Shown here in pieces: positions 15,673 to 24,364 of a DNA stretch of 64,000 bases. The position numbers were made by a program, and so were the translations under genes. The notes below the pieces were generated by a model. That model was given only the letters and a program-made list of their open reading frames with translations, did no database searches and had not been told where the DNA came from. The stretch comes from UBA4971 sp900019985 (GTDB lineage Bacteria > Bacillota > SHA-98 > UBA4971), in assembly GCA_050949175.1 (NCBI GenBank), contig JBMNFG010000012.1, positions 8,068 through 72,067 on the forward strand. Direction: 5' to 3'. Numbering within the stretch: position 1 is the first letter of the stretch; the number at the start of each line of letters is the position of its first letter.

Positions 15673-17042
15673 CAGCAACGTTCGCACGCGCATATCTGGG
15701 ATTCGGCTCTAACCTGGGAGACAGAAGAGACAATATCGCAAAAGGCCTTGCCATGCTGCGTGAGTCCCGAAAGGTGGAGATCGTCAAGGTATCGTCTCTC
15801 TACGAGACAGAACCTGTAGGCTACACTGATCAGGGGTTGTTCCTGAACGCTGTTGCCCTGGTTGAGACAGAGCTTTTGCCCGACGGCCTGCTGGCACTGT
15901 GCAAAGATGTAGAGGTCAAAGTAGGCCGCAAGCCAACTGTAAGGTGGGGGCCGAGGGTCCTCGATATAGACGTTCTCATGTACTTTGCAGAACCCTCCGA
16001 CTCTCTGCCTAACCAGAGTGCAGACAGCATCCAGGCGGGCTGCACCGGGATAAGCCGTAATCAGTTAGGCAGCACCGAGATAAAGATTAACACTCCGTCC
16101 CTCTCCATTCCGCATCCCCGCATTTGGGAGAGAGGCTTTGTCATCATTCCCTTAGCTGAGATAAATCCTGATCTTCCGGCGCCTGATGGATGTAAGGCGG
16201 AATCGCTCCTACGAGACTTCAACACCTGGACAGGCCTTCAACTGTCTGAAGCAGGAATGGGCTGGAAAGGCCCGGGCTCAGGACGTGACGGATGGAAAAT
16301 CATCAGGTTTCCTGAAGTTGACTCGACGAACAGCGTAGCTGTGAAATTCGCGTCAGAAGGCGCTCCCTGCGGAACTTGCGTTATTGCGGAAACCCAGACT
16401 TCGGGTAGGGGCAGGAGAGGACGCATCTGGCATTCGCCTTCAGGCGGGCTATGGCTTTCAATAATTCTCAGGCCGAGGCTAAAACCACAAGATGTAGGCT
16501 GGCTGTCTCTTATTGCAGGTGTTGCAGTATCCTCTGCTATTCGAGATATCTTCCGGCTTCCCGCGGTAGTGAAGTGGCCTAATGATGTGCTTATCTCCGG
16601 AAAGAAAGCCTGCGGGATATTGCCTGAAACAAGGTTTATCGGCGATAGAATAGAGTTTGCTGTTGTCGGAATAGGGGTTAATGTGGCGGTTCGCAAGGAT
16701 CTCCTCCCGCCTGAGGTTAGGGAGACATCCGGGAGCCTGATAAGCCCCGATCATCCTCATGCTCGTGAGGCCCGCGAAGCATTGACACTGGCGATCTTGG
16801 ACAACTTTTATTCGCTGTACAAACAGTTTTTATCTGACGGGTTTTTGGGGATACTGCAAAAGGTAAGAGAATACTGTGACATGCTGGGACGAAAAGTCAT
16901 AGTCTCCGGGCTTGAAACTCCTATTTACGGTGTTGCAGCGGACATAGCCTCTGATGGCGGGCTCATTATTCGTACCGAATCAGGGGAAAATGTCCATGTA
17001 GTCGCAGGTGAGGTCACCATCGGGGTTTCAGGGATAAGTTAA
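15669..17042 (+). CDS. folK: Fusion of HPPK (FolK) and biotin-protein ligase (BirA catalytic domain)
   Basis: 457 aa in one open frame. Residues 1-190 are hydroxymethyl-dihydropterin diphosphokinase: YLGFGSNLGDR, ETEPVGYTDQGLFLNAV, RWGPRVLDIDVLMY, then an extra loop of about 30 residues before SIPHPRIWERGFVIIPLAEI. After a linker of about 20 residues comes a biotin ligase: FPEVDSTNS, TSGRGRRGRIWHSPSGGLW, VKWPNDVLISGKKACGIL, VVGIGVNV and the C-terminal domain (YCDMLGRKV, GEV). The ligase lacks the N-terminal winged helix, so no biotin repressor role is expected. It starts with GTG at 15669. Confidence 0.93.
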   Translation: MTATFARAYLGFGSNLGDRRDNIAKGLAMLRESRKVEIVKVSSLYETEPVGYTDQGLFLNAVALVETELLPDGLLALCKDVEVKVGRKPTVRWGPRVLDIDVLMYFAEPSDSLPNQSADSIQAGCTGISRNQLGSTEIKINTPSLSIPHPRIWERGFVIIPLAEINPDLPAPDGCKAESLLRDFNTWTGLQLSEAGMGWKGPGSGRDGWKIIRFPEVDSTNSVAVKFASEGAPCGTCVIAETQTSGRGRRGRIWHSPSGGLWLSIILRPRLKPQDVGWLSLIAGVAVSSAIRDIFRLPAVVKWPNDVLISGKKACGILPETRFIGDRIEFAVVGIGVNVAVRKDLLPPEVRETSGSLISPDHPHAREAREALTLAILDNFYSLYKQFLSDGFLGILQKVREYCDMLGRKVIVSGLETPIYGVAADIASDGGLIIRTESGENVHVVAGEVTIGVSGIS

Positions 17043-17140
17043 CCGGTCAATAGCGCTTCCTTTAGAGCCTAAGCAGGTTTAAGGGAAATCCTTTTACGAG
17101 CAAGCAGTCTGTGAACTGTGACGAAGAGGTGGCATGGGAA

Positions 17141-17584
17141 ATGCCTTCAAAAATCCTGGCCCTTGTCATTGCTCTAGTTGCCGGCATATCCATGGCGATA
17201 CAGGGGTCAATAAACAGCAGACTCGGGCAAACCATCGGTAATTGGGAAGCTATTCTCATAGTGCATGTAGTAGGCCTTGCTACTATCCTCATAATCTTGT
17301 TCGTGTTCGGTGCAGGCAAGGGAGATATCGCCCGTGTCACTGAGGCGCCATGGTATTTTTCGCTTGGCGGTCTCATAGGCGTGCTTATTGTCTGGGGCGT
17401 TGTCTCCAGCATACCCAAGCTAGGTGTAGCCATAGCAACTACCTCGATTATTGTAGGACAAACCCTCACAGCCCTCATTATAGACCACTTTGGGCTTTTC
17501 GGCCTCGATCCCACGCCTTTCACATGGTTTAAAGGACTCGGCCTGGTTCTTTTGGCTGCAGGTGCAGGATTGCTGTTGAGCTGA
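17141..17584 (+). CDS. DMT-superfamily membrane protein (DUF606/YdcZ type)
   Basis: About 147 aa with five hydrophobic helices, matching the short DUF606 members of the drug/metabolite transporter group. It starts MPSKILALVIALVAGISMA, has the early motif QGSINSRLG, and TTSIIVGQTLTALIIDHFG. The ATG at 17141 has GAGGTGG upstream; an in-frame GTG at 17111 would add ten polar residues. Substrate unknown. It follows the folate genes by about 100 bp. Confidence 0.82.
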   Translation: MPSKILALVIALVAGISMAIQGSINSRLGQTIGNWEAILIVHVVGLATILIILFVFGAGKGDIARVTEAPWYFSLGGLIGVLIVWGVVSSIPKLGVAIATTSIIVGQTLTALIIDHFGLFGLDPTPFTWFKGLGLVLLAAGAGLLLS

Positions 17585-17968
17585 GTTGCGCCAAGCCAAG
17601 CTGAGATCGGTTTTATGCTGGGCCTAGATATCTCTTGGCTAGACCGGAGCTTCCTTTCTGGTGGGCTGGGACTGACCTTCCGCAAAGCAGGTTTCCGCGC
17701 TCATAGAACCTATTGCGGGCCAAAATCATAGCCTTAAGCTGCACTTCAGAAATATCAGCAGACTTACAATATTACTAAAAAATAGCAGGAAATTTTAGAA
17801 GTCTATAGAAGATTCCCTTGCTGTACGTATGTATGACAGCAGAGTCTTGGCATTGTGTCCGGAAGGATAATACTGGGTGAGCAGTGTTCTGCTACCGGTA
17901 GCTGTCAGTGACTTATGTCAATGGCGTCGGGAGAGGAGTAGATGCTGACATAGTTGGGAGGGAGGGTA
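17585..17968. other. Intergenic, about 380 bp, no gene recognised
   Basis: No tandem repeat, RNA gene or clear promoter seen. The last 40 bp include a GGGAGGGAGGG stretch that serves as ribosome binding site of the kinase gene. Confidence 0.35.
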
Positions 17969-20275
17969 ATGTCGAATCCCAGTTATCCAGGAGCCTCAAG
18001 GAAAGGCGAGCCTTCTCCATCCCGGGAGCTAAAACAATTCGGATATACGCATTCATTCTTCGTGGATTCCTGCGAATGGCATCATACGATGGGTATCCTG
18101 TATAGGCCCGAAGTGCTGTTTGACAGGATGCTGAGGTTTCTCACTCATGCCTGTAGAGCTGACCGTGCTATGCTGATAATGAACGTCAACGCATCCCCTT
18201 GTGATGAGGCAAGCAGGATTTACGTCCACCCTGAACCCGTTTCAGAGGAAGAGACAAAGCTATGGGAATATGTGGCAACTTACGTTAGGGAAAGTGTCAG
18301 GCTGGGGATTCCTCTAAGCCTCCCGGAGAGTCTACGAGATGCGCTTAGTCTTGGAACCGGTCTAATATCTCCGCCTTTAGATCTAAATGGAGGTACATCG
18401 ATAGTTTCGGTGTTTGCCAACTCTTCATCTCCTCCACTGGATTCTGAGGATGAGGCAACGTTCTCTCGTCTTATAAGAACATGCCCACGTAGATTGCGTG
18501 CAACAGCCTCTCTTGAAGAGCCGGAGCTTGTGCAAAAGAGGGTTTCAAGGATTTTGAGAACTCGCAACATCCTTCTATCAGTCAGCGAAATGTGTAGCAC
18601 AATCGATAGTCTGGTTGAACTCGCGGTCGATTTAGGCCTGGCTGAATCTGCTTGCGTTCGAATCCTCGATGAAAACGCAGGTTTGCTCAAGTTGGTTGCG
18701 TCAGCAGGCGATTCGGAGGCTCCTGAACTCAGCTCTCATGTCCCGGCTTCCGGGTGTTCGATTATTCGTATCCCTTCATCAACAGTGATTCCCAGGCTTA
18801 TAAGGCCTTATCAATGCCATGTTCTAGAGCAGTCCGGGTATTCTTCTGCGATTTGTGCATCCTTTTCACACCGTTCTGGGGAACTAGGGGTCATGTCCCT
18901 GTTAAATCCTCCTGACCGAGGCTTGAAGCCTGCGGACATGAGGATCATTCGTGGTGTTGCTCAGGCTGTTCAGAGAGCTTTTTGGGAAACTCAATTATTT
19001 GATTCAGGTAAGAAGACATGGGATAAGACTCCCTTCTTACAGTACGCTTCCATTGTCAGCAAGGTTTCAGATGATGTTACGTACATTGCCAGGGAGCTTT
19101 TGGCCTGCCTCAGAAAGGCCGTCTGCTTCCAGGTCGGTGCTTTTGTCGGCTGTCAGAATGGATACGAAGTGATCTCAGTGCTTTTTACGTCCGTTGATCC
19201 TCTGGTTGCCGGCCTCTCCGAATCGAAACGAAGTAATAGAGCATATGATGCTGACGGGCACACCGAATCCAATGGTACGTCAACCGGTATTGTGCTGGGA
19301 GATCCTCAAGCTCAAGAATGGGCGGAGAAAGCCCTTAAGCACTTAGAGCCCGATGTAAAATGCATTCATATCCGGCCTTTCTACATGCATGGAAGCAGAT
19401 GGCCTTCATGCTTGGCGGTGCCCCTTGTCAGCGCAGGAGACACTGTCGGGTGTTTTATCATTGGTAGGCCCGAAGGATACAGGTTTTACAGCGAAGATAT
19501 AGATTACTGTGAAGATATCCGCCGCGACCTGGCGTTATTGTGGGATCACTCTATGGCTCGCATAAGGCTTAAGATTGCTCCGGCCGCGGGGGCTATGTTG
19601 GAACGCATAGCGACTTTAGAACAATTGGCGGTAGGAGCCGCTCACGAAATAAAGAACCCTCTTTCGGTTATTAAAGGTTATATGCAAGTGATGCAGCAGG
19701 AAGATGCGCTGCCCCCTGAGGTGAGACAGAAAATTGAACGCTTGCTCTGGCAGGTGGAGCAGATAGGCATGCTCTCAGATGACCTTGCAAGCCTTGCAAA
19801 GCTTAGCATTTCAGAGCCTGTACCGAGTGCTCTTCCTAAGCTCTTGGATGAGATCCTTGACGCGCTTGAGTCGCAAGTTGCGGGTACCGGTATTTCTATA
19901 GTTCGCGACTATCCTGAGTATGTTCCTGAAATACTTGCAGATGCAGGTAAACTGCAGCAAGCATTCTCAAACATCTGTAGAAATGCCATTGAAGTGATGA
20001 GTGAAACCGGGGGCGAGCTTCGCGTTACCTTAACTGTTTCAGATGATAGACAGTATGTTGAGGTAGAATTCAAAGACACAGGCCCTGGGATATGCAGTGA
20101 AGCAATGGCGATGTTGTTCACGCCTTTCTTCACCACGAAGAAACATGGGACAGGCCTCGGGCTCAACATATCCAGATACATCGTGGAATTACATGGTGGG
20201 ACAATAAGAGCGGAGAATGCAAAAGACCGAAAAGGCGCCATATTCACGGTAGTCCTGCCTACAACTTGTAGTTAG
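17969..20275 (+). CDS. GAF-domain sensor histidine kinase
   Basis: About 768 aa. The N-terminal 540 residues are soluble and contain regions that look like two or three GAF domains. The kinase core follows: H-box VGAAHEIKNPLSVIKGYMQ with phospho-acceptor His near 559, N-box FSNICRNAIEVM, G1 EFKDTGPGI, F-box LFTPFFTTK and G2 GTGLGLNISR. No transmembrane segment is obvious, so the signal is likely cytoplasmic. The ATG at 17969 is preceded by GGGAGGGAGGG. No response regulator is adjacent, so its partner is unknown. Confidence 0.9.
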   Translation: MSNPSYPGASRKGEPSPSRELKQFGYTHSFFVDSCEWHHTMGILYRPEVLFDRMLRFLTHACRADRAMLIMNVNASPCDEASRIYVHPEPVSEEETKLWEYVATYVRESVRLGIPLSLPESLRDALSLGTGLISPPLDLNGGTSIVSVFANSSSPPLDSEDEATFSRLIRTCPRRLRATASLEEPELVQKRVSRILRTRNILLSVSEMCSTIDSLVELAVDLGLAESACVRILDENAGLLKLVASAGDSEAPELSSHVPASGCSIIRIPSSTVIPRLIRPYQCHVLEQSGYSSAICASFSHRSGELGVMSLLNPPDRGLKPADMRIIRGVAQAVQRAFWETQLFDSGKKTWDKTPFLQYASIVSKVSDDVTYIARELLACLRKAVCFQVGAFVGCQNGYEVISVLFTSVDPLVAGLSESKRSNRAYDADGHTESNGTSTGIVLGDPQAQEWAEKALKHLEPDVKCIHIRPFYMHGSRWPSCLAVPLVSAGDTVGCFIIGRPEGYRFYSEDIDYCEDIRRDLALLWDHSMARIRLKIAPAAGAMLERIATLEQLAVGAAHEIKNPLSVIKGYMQVMQQEDALPPEVRQKIERLLWQVEQIGMLSDDLASLAKLSISEPVPSALPKLLDEILDALESQVAGTGISIVRDYPEYVPEILADAGKLQQAFSNICRNAIEVMSETGGELRVTLTVSDDRQYVEVEFKDTGPGICSEAMAMLFTPFFTTKKHGTGLGLNISRYIVELHGGTIRAENAKDRKGAIFTVVLPTTCS

Positions 20276-20283
20276 CCTAAAAA

Positions 20284-20463
20284 CGTTGTGAAATAAAAGC
20301 CTATGACACAAACGCTTATGACACAAACGCTTATGAAGTAAACGGTCATGGAGTAAATGCTTATGGAGCAAACGCTTATTAAGTAAAAGCTTATGAAATA
20401 AAGACTTATGAAATAAAGGCTGAGAAAATCAAGGCTTGTGAAATCAGGGATTTCGAAACATAA
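20284..20463. repeat. 12 head-to-tail degenerate 15-bp repeats
   Basis: Twelve consecutive 15-base units with consensus near GCTTATGAAGTAAAC run without any insertion or deletion from 20284 to 20463. Units 2-4 and 6-9 are closest; the last three are more diverged. It lies between the kinase stop and the convergent gene at 20561. Confidence 0.9.
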
Positions 20464-20494
20464 GACTTTTTGGATGAACAGGTACTAGTACGTA

Positions 20495-20533
20495 CTGTGC
20501 ACCGGTTGCGGGATTCGCTAAACCGGTGCACAG
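20495..20533. terminator. Strong hairpin between convergent genes
   Basis: CTGTGCACCGGTT and AACCGGTGCACAG form a perfect 13-bp stem with a 13-nt loop. No T-run follows on either strand, so it is a possible bidirectional stop or mRNA end stabiliser rather than a classical terminator. Confidence 0.55.
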
Positions 20534-20560
20534 CGCTCAGGGTTAACAGGGGATGGTTGA

Positions 20561-21598
20561 CTAGCGAATAACGATTAGGCCTCTCTTCCTAAGTCTCTCC
20601 TTGTCTTCTTGGCTGATTGGGTGATCCCGGTCAGGGATTTCGACTTCCGGCTTTTCTCCACAAAGAGCTGTGCTGAAGTAGCGAAGTCCGTTGTCATTGA
20701 TCATCGTCACGATTGTCTTCAGGTTCGGGTATTCGCGGGCCAGCTTAAGGACGGCTGCAACGTTACAACCTGAAGATATGCCGCAGAATATGCCTTCTTC
20801 TCGTGCCAGTCTCTTGGCCATTTCTATTGATTCCTCAGATGTCGTCTGAATGACTCCGTCAATGGCATAAAGATCGAGGACATCAGGGATAAATCCGTCA
20901 CCGATCCCTTCTATCTGGTGACTTCCCCACTCTCCGTCGGATAGGATAGGACACTCAGCAGGTTCAACTGCAAATACCATTACATCAGGGTTTCTCTCTT
21001 TCAGGTATCTGCCTACTCCGCTGACAGTGCCTGCAGTTCCTTGCGAGGCGACAAATGCGTCGATTTTGCCTTCGGTTTGCTCCCATATTTCAGGCCCTGT
21101 AGTCATGTAGTGCGCCTTGACATTGTCCATATTGGAAAACTGGCCTACTTCCCACATCTGGCCGGGGTTCTGTTCTTTTAGCTCTTTAACTTTTTCAATG
21201 ACTAGATCCACATCACTTTCTGCGCCTTCTGTGAAAATAAGTTCGGCACCGTACGCACGAATGGTTTTTTTGCGTTCTTCACTCATTCCTTCCGGCATAA
21301 CTATTATCACTTTGTACCCTTTTACTGCGCCGACACATGCAGTGGCGATACCTGTGTTTCCTGTAGTTGCTTCAATAATGGTCATTCCCGGCTTCAATTC
21401 TCCGCGTTCTTCTGCTGCTTCCACCATACGCCACAGGATCCTGTCTTTCAGGCTGCCGCTTGGGTTGTAGTACTCAACTTTTCCGTAGACAGTTGCGTCG
21501 ATATCCTTTGCAACTCTGTTTAACCTAACCATTGGCGTTAAGCCGGATGCCTGAAGAATGTTATCATATGGTTTTTGATTTCTTGACCAGTTGAGCAT
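20561..21598 (-). CDS. PLP-dependent cysteine synthase / cystathionine beta-synthase family enzyme
   Basis: About 345 aa, fold type II. The cofactor Lys is K51 in NPSGSLKDR; TGNTGIA is the substrate loop, and SQGTAGTVSGVGRYLKE plus GISSGCN bind the PLP phosphate. The ATG at 21598 has GGAGG upstream and suits the family better than the Met at 21631. It is the last gene of the minus-strand purine-type cluster. Cysteine synthase is the closest family; given the context it may act on another beta-substituted amino acid such as diaminopropionate, which is inference. Confidence 0.88.
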   Translation of the reverse strand: MLNWSRNQKPYDNILQASGLTPMVRLNRVAKDIDATVYGKVEYYNPSGSLKDRILWRMVEAAEERGELKPGMTIIEATTGNTGIATACVGAVKGYKVIIVMPEGMSEERKKTIRAYGAELIFTEGAESDVDLVIEKVKELKEQNPGQMWEVGQFSNMDNVKAHYMTTGPEIWEQTEGKIDAFVASQGTAGTVSGVGRYLKERNPDVMVFAVEPAECPILSDGEWGSHQIEGIGDGFIPDVLDLYAIDGVIQTTSEESIEMAKRLAREEGIFCGISSGCNVAAVLKLAREYPNLKTIVTMINDNGLRYFSTALCGEKPEVEIPDRDHPISQEDKERLRKRGLIVIR

Positions 21599-21655
21599 CA
21601 GATTCTCCCTCCGTTTAATGGCATTCACCATTGTTATTGAAGATGAATCTCCAAG

Positions 21656-22984
21656 TCAAAACCTTATCCACACTCGCCCCGCAAGTTCCCGCGACCGGGC
21701 ATGGATCCGTTCTGAATCAACAGTAGTAAGCTGACGGTTCCTCATGAGAACGCGCCCTGCTACAATCGTGGTATCTACCAGCCCGCCGGACATGCCGAAC
21801 AGGACATGGCTGTAGTAATTATCTGATGTCAAAGGAGTCCATGGGTCGTAATCAACTATGATCACGTCGCCTGCAGCCCCGGGTTCCAGCGCTCCGACTT
21901 TAATGCCGAAGAGGCGCCGTACAATCTCCCGGTTGTTTTCAAATATCATCTTAGGAACCTCTGCCCATGCTGCGCTGGGGTTCTTTTGAGCGAGCTTATG
22001 GAGCATATTGGCCACTTTCACCGATTCAAACATATCTGCTGTGTACCCGTCTGTGCCAAGGCCTACCCGTACGCCTTTTTCCATCATTTCGAGAACAGGT
22101 GCAACTCCGACAGCATTGCCCATATTGGATTCGGGGTTATGGACGACGTTTGTGTCACGGGCTTTGAGGATCTCCATTTCCGCTTCGTTTATATGCACGC
22201 AGTGGATCGCCAGGGTTTTCGGGCCCAGTATTCCGAAGGAATCCAGCCTCTCCACAACGCGCATGCCGGATTTATTGAGAGCGTCCTCCACGTCCTCAGG
22301 GCCTTCAGCTACGTGGATATGGAATCCTACATCAAGGCCTTCCGCTGCCTCCACGCACTTTCTCAGGGTCTCATCAGAGAGCGTCACCTGTGCATGGAGC
22401 CCGAACATGCCGTGGAGGAACGGGCTTTTTTCTTCCTGGCACCTCTTGATGAACCTTACGTTCTCTTCGATGCCTTGATCCCTTATTTCAAGGCCGTCTC
22501 TGTCCGATACTTCATATGCCAAAGATGCCCGGATTCCCGCTTCCAGAACTGCTTTTGCACACAAGTCCAGGCTTCCCGGGACTGACATTGGGCTTGCATG
22601 GTGGTCCAGGATAGTAGTTACTCCACACCTGATGCAATCGATGATAGGAACCATGGCGCTTATGTAAACGTCTTCCTGCTCCAGGGTCTTGTCCAGCTTC
22701 CACCAGAGCCTCTCAAGGATCTGCATGAAGGTCCGGGGAGGTGAATCCTTCAACGCCATCCCCCTGGCAAAAGTGCTGTAAAGATGCATATGGGCATTGA
22801 TCATCCCGGGCATGATAACCTTTCCCTGTGCATCTATGAATTCCGCTTCAGGGTAGCGCTCCTTGATGCCGGCGGTATCGCCTACTTCACGGATGTTGCC
22901 GTCTTCAATCACCACGGCGCCGTCTTTTATTACCTTGCTTTCAGCGTCTAAGGTGATTACAAGGCCATTTCCCACAATCAGCAT
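21656..22984 (-). CDS. ssnA: SsnA-type amidohydrolase / aminohydrolase
   Basis: 442 aa, amidohydrolase superfamily with metal motifs MINAHMHLYSTFARG, GFHIHVAEG, AIHCVHI and GLGTDGY. SsnA accompanies selenium-dependent molybdenum hydroxylases and is required for anaerobic purine breakdown in gut bacteria. It would deaminate or open a hydroxylated heterocycle. It lies 13 bp downstream of the 2Fe-2S subunit gene on the same strand. Confidence 0.88.
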   Translation of the reverse strand: MLIVGNGLVITLDAESKVIKDGAVVIEDGNIREVGDTAGIKERYPEAEFIDAQGKVIMPGMINAHMHLYSTFARGMALKDSPPRTFMQILERLWWKLDKTLEQEDVYISAMVPIIDCIRCGVTTILDHHASPMSVPGSLDLCAKAVLEAGIRASLAYEVSDRDGLEIRDQGIEENVRFIKRCQEEKSPFLHGMFGLHAQVTLSDETLRKCVEAAEGLDVGFHIHVAEGPEDVEDALNKSGMRVVERLDSFGILGPKTLAIHCVHINEAEMEILKARDTNVVHNPESNMGNAVGVAPVLEMMEKGVRVGLGTDGYTADMFESVKVANMLHKLAQKNPSAAWAEVPKMIFENNREIVRRLFGIKVGALEPGAAGDVIIVDYDPWTPLTSDNYYSHVLFGMSGGLVDTTIVAGRVLMRNRQLTTVDSERIHARSRELAGRVWIRF

Positions 22985-22997
22985 AGAGTGTCCCTCC

Positions 22998-23471
22998 TTA
23001 TTCTGTAGGATCCATTCTCATTGAGGCATCCTCTATCGCTTCGATGATCTGGTGATACCCCGTGCATCTGCAAAGGTTGCCTGAGATGGCGCGGGCTATT
23101 TCTTCCCGGGTAGGATGAGGGTTCTCCCTGAGAAGTGCCAGTGCAGACATGAGCATGCCCGGTGTGCAGAAGCCGCACTGGATTGCTGCATGATCTACGA
23201 ATGCCTCTTGAAGAGGGTGGAGTTTGCCTGATTGTTCCAGCCCTTCCACAGTCTCGATTACACTGCCTTCTGCCTGGAATGCAGGGACGAGACATGAGTT
23301 TACAGGGACACCGTTCATGATCACGGTGCATGCTCCGCATTCCCCTATTCCGCACCCTTCTTTTGTACCTGTGAGGCGCAGCTTATCTCTCAGCACATCG
23401 ATAAGCCTGTCAGATGCCGATATCTCAACCTTTACATCAGTGCCGTTTACTGTGAAAGAAATCAGTTTCAT
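22998..23471 (-). CDS. Molybdenum hydroxylase 2Fe-2S subunit (complex 2)
   Basis: About 157 aa. The plant-type ferredoxin cluster GCGIGECGACTV and the second cluster QCGFCTPGM with LCRCTGY define the small subunit of the xanthine dehydrogenase family. The ATG at 23471 (MKLISFTVNG) lies inside the end of the FAD gene. It passes electrons from the molybdenum site (subunit at 24361) to FAD (subunit at 23492). Confidence 0.93.
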   Translation of the reverse strand: MKLISFTVNGTDVKVEISASDRLIDVLRDKLRLTGTKEGCGIGECGACTVIMNGVPVNSCLVPAFQAEGSVIETVEGLEQSGKLHPLQEAFVDHAAIQCGFCTPGMLMSALALLRENPHPTREEIARAISGNLCRCTGYHQIIEAIEDASMRMDPTE

Positions 23472-23491
23472 CTTGCATCTATCAACCTGTT

Positions 23492-24364
23492 TCAATCTAC
23501 ATCCACCCCCAGAGCCTTCCAAATAGCTCGCCTTGTAAGGGCACATATCACAGGTTTTTTATACGGTGTTGACCATCTGACTCCGCTGACTCTAACCATT
23601 TCCTCGCCTACTTCATTGGCTGCTGCTTCCACTGTTTCTTCATCAGGGACTTTTCCTGTGAGAGTTTCTTCAGCCCTTACGATCCTGGCAGGCATGGGAA
23701 GGCATGATCCCGGAGCTATTGCAGCTTCCGTTATCTTGCCTGACTCGTCCACATCGAGGAGCACAGCCACGCTTAGGCGGGATATTGCAACTGCCTCTCG
23801 CCTGCCTATCTTCAAGAATGAACAGTTCCCGGGGTTTTTCGGGATCTTGAAGAAGACCTCCTGGAGCAGCTCGTCAGGTTCTATTACTGTTTTATATGGG
23901 CCTTTGAAGAAGTCGCAAATGGCGATATCCCGCGACCCTCTTTTGCTGACCAGGCGTACCTGTGCTGACAGAGCTGCAAGCGGAGGGAGGGAGTCTGCGG
24001 CAGGAGATGCATTTATGATGTTCCCGCCTATCGTGCCTCGCGCCCTGATTTGAGGCGAACCTACGGTGAGACATGCATCAGCGAGAAATGGAGCTACATC
24101 TTGGATAACCGTGCTCCTTGCGATATCTCTGTGCGTGGTTGCAGCTCCGATCCTCACAACACCGCTTTCAACATTGATATAGGCCAGCTCAGGAATGCCT
24201 GTTATGTCCACGAGATAAAGAGGCTTTCCTTCCACCTGTTTCGAGTTCCGTTGTTGAACCAGGAGATCAGTTGCTCCTGCGACTATCTTTGAGCCGTCCT
24301 TGTACTCGGCAAGGACTTCCAGCAATTCACCGACTGTTTTAGGCCGAATGAATCCAAGGGTCAT
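23492..24364 (-). CDS. Molybdenum hydroxylase FAD-binding subunit (complex 2)
   Basis: 290 aa, CO dehydrogenase medium-subunit family. FAD-binding motifs VAGATDLLV and TIGGNIINASPAAD are present, with a CoxM-type C-terminal domain. ATG overlaps the stop of the large-subunit gene (24361-24364). Genes run large, FAD, 2Fe-2S in transcription order. Confidence 0.93.
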   Translation of the reverse strand: MTLGFIRPKTVGELLEVLAEYKDGSKIVAGATDLLVQQRNSKQVEGKPLYLVDITGIPELAYINVESGVVRIGAATTHRDIARSTVIQDVAPFLADACLTVGSPQIRARGTIGGNIINASPAADSLPPLAALSAQVRLVSKRGSRDIAICDFFKGPYKTVIEPDELLQEVFFKIPKNPGNCSFLKIGRREAVAISRLSVAVLLDVDESGKITEAAIAPGSCLPMPARIVRAEETLTGKVPDEETVEAAANEVGEEMVRVSGVRWSTPYKKPVICALTRRAIWKALGVDVD

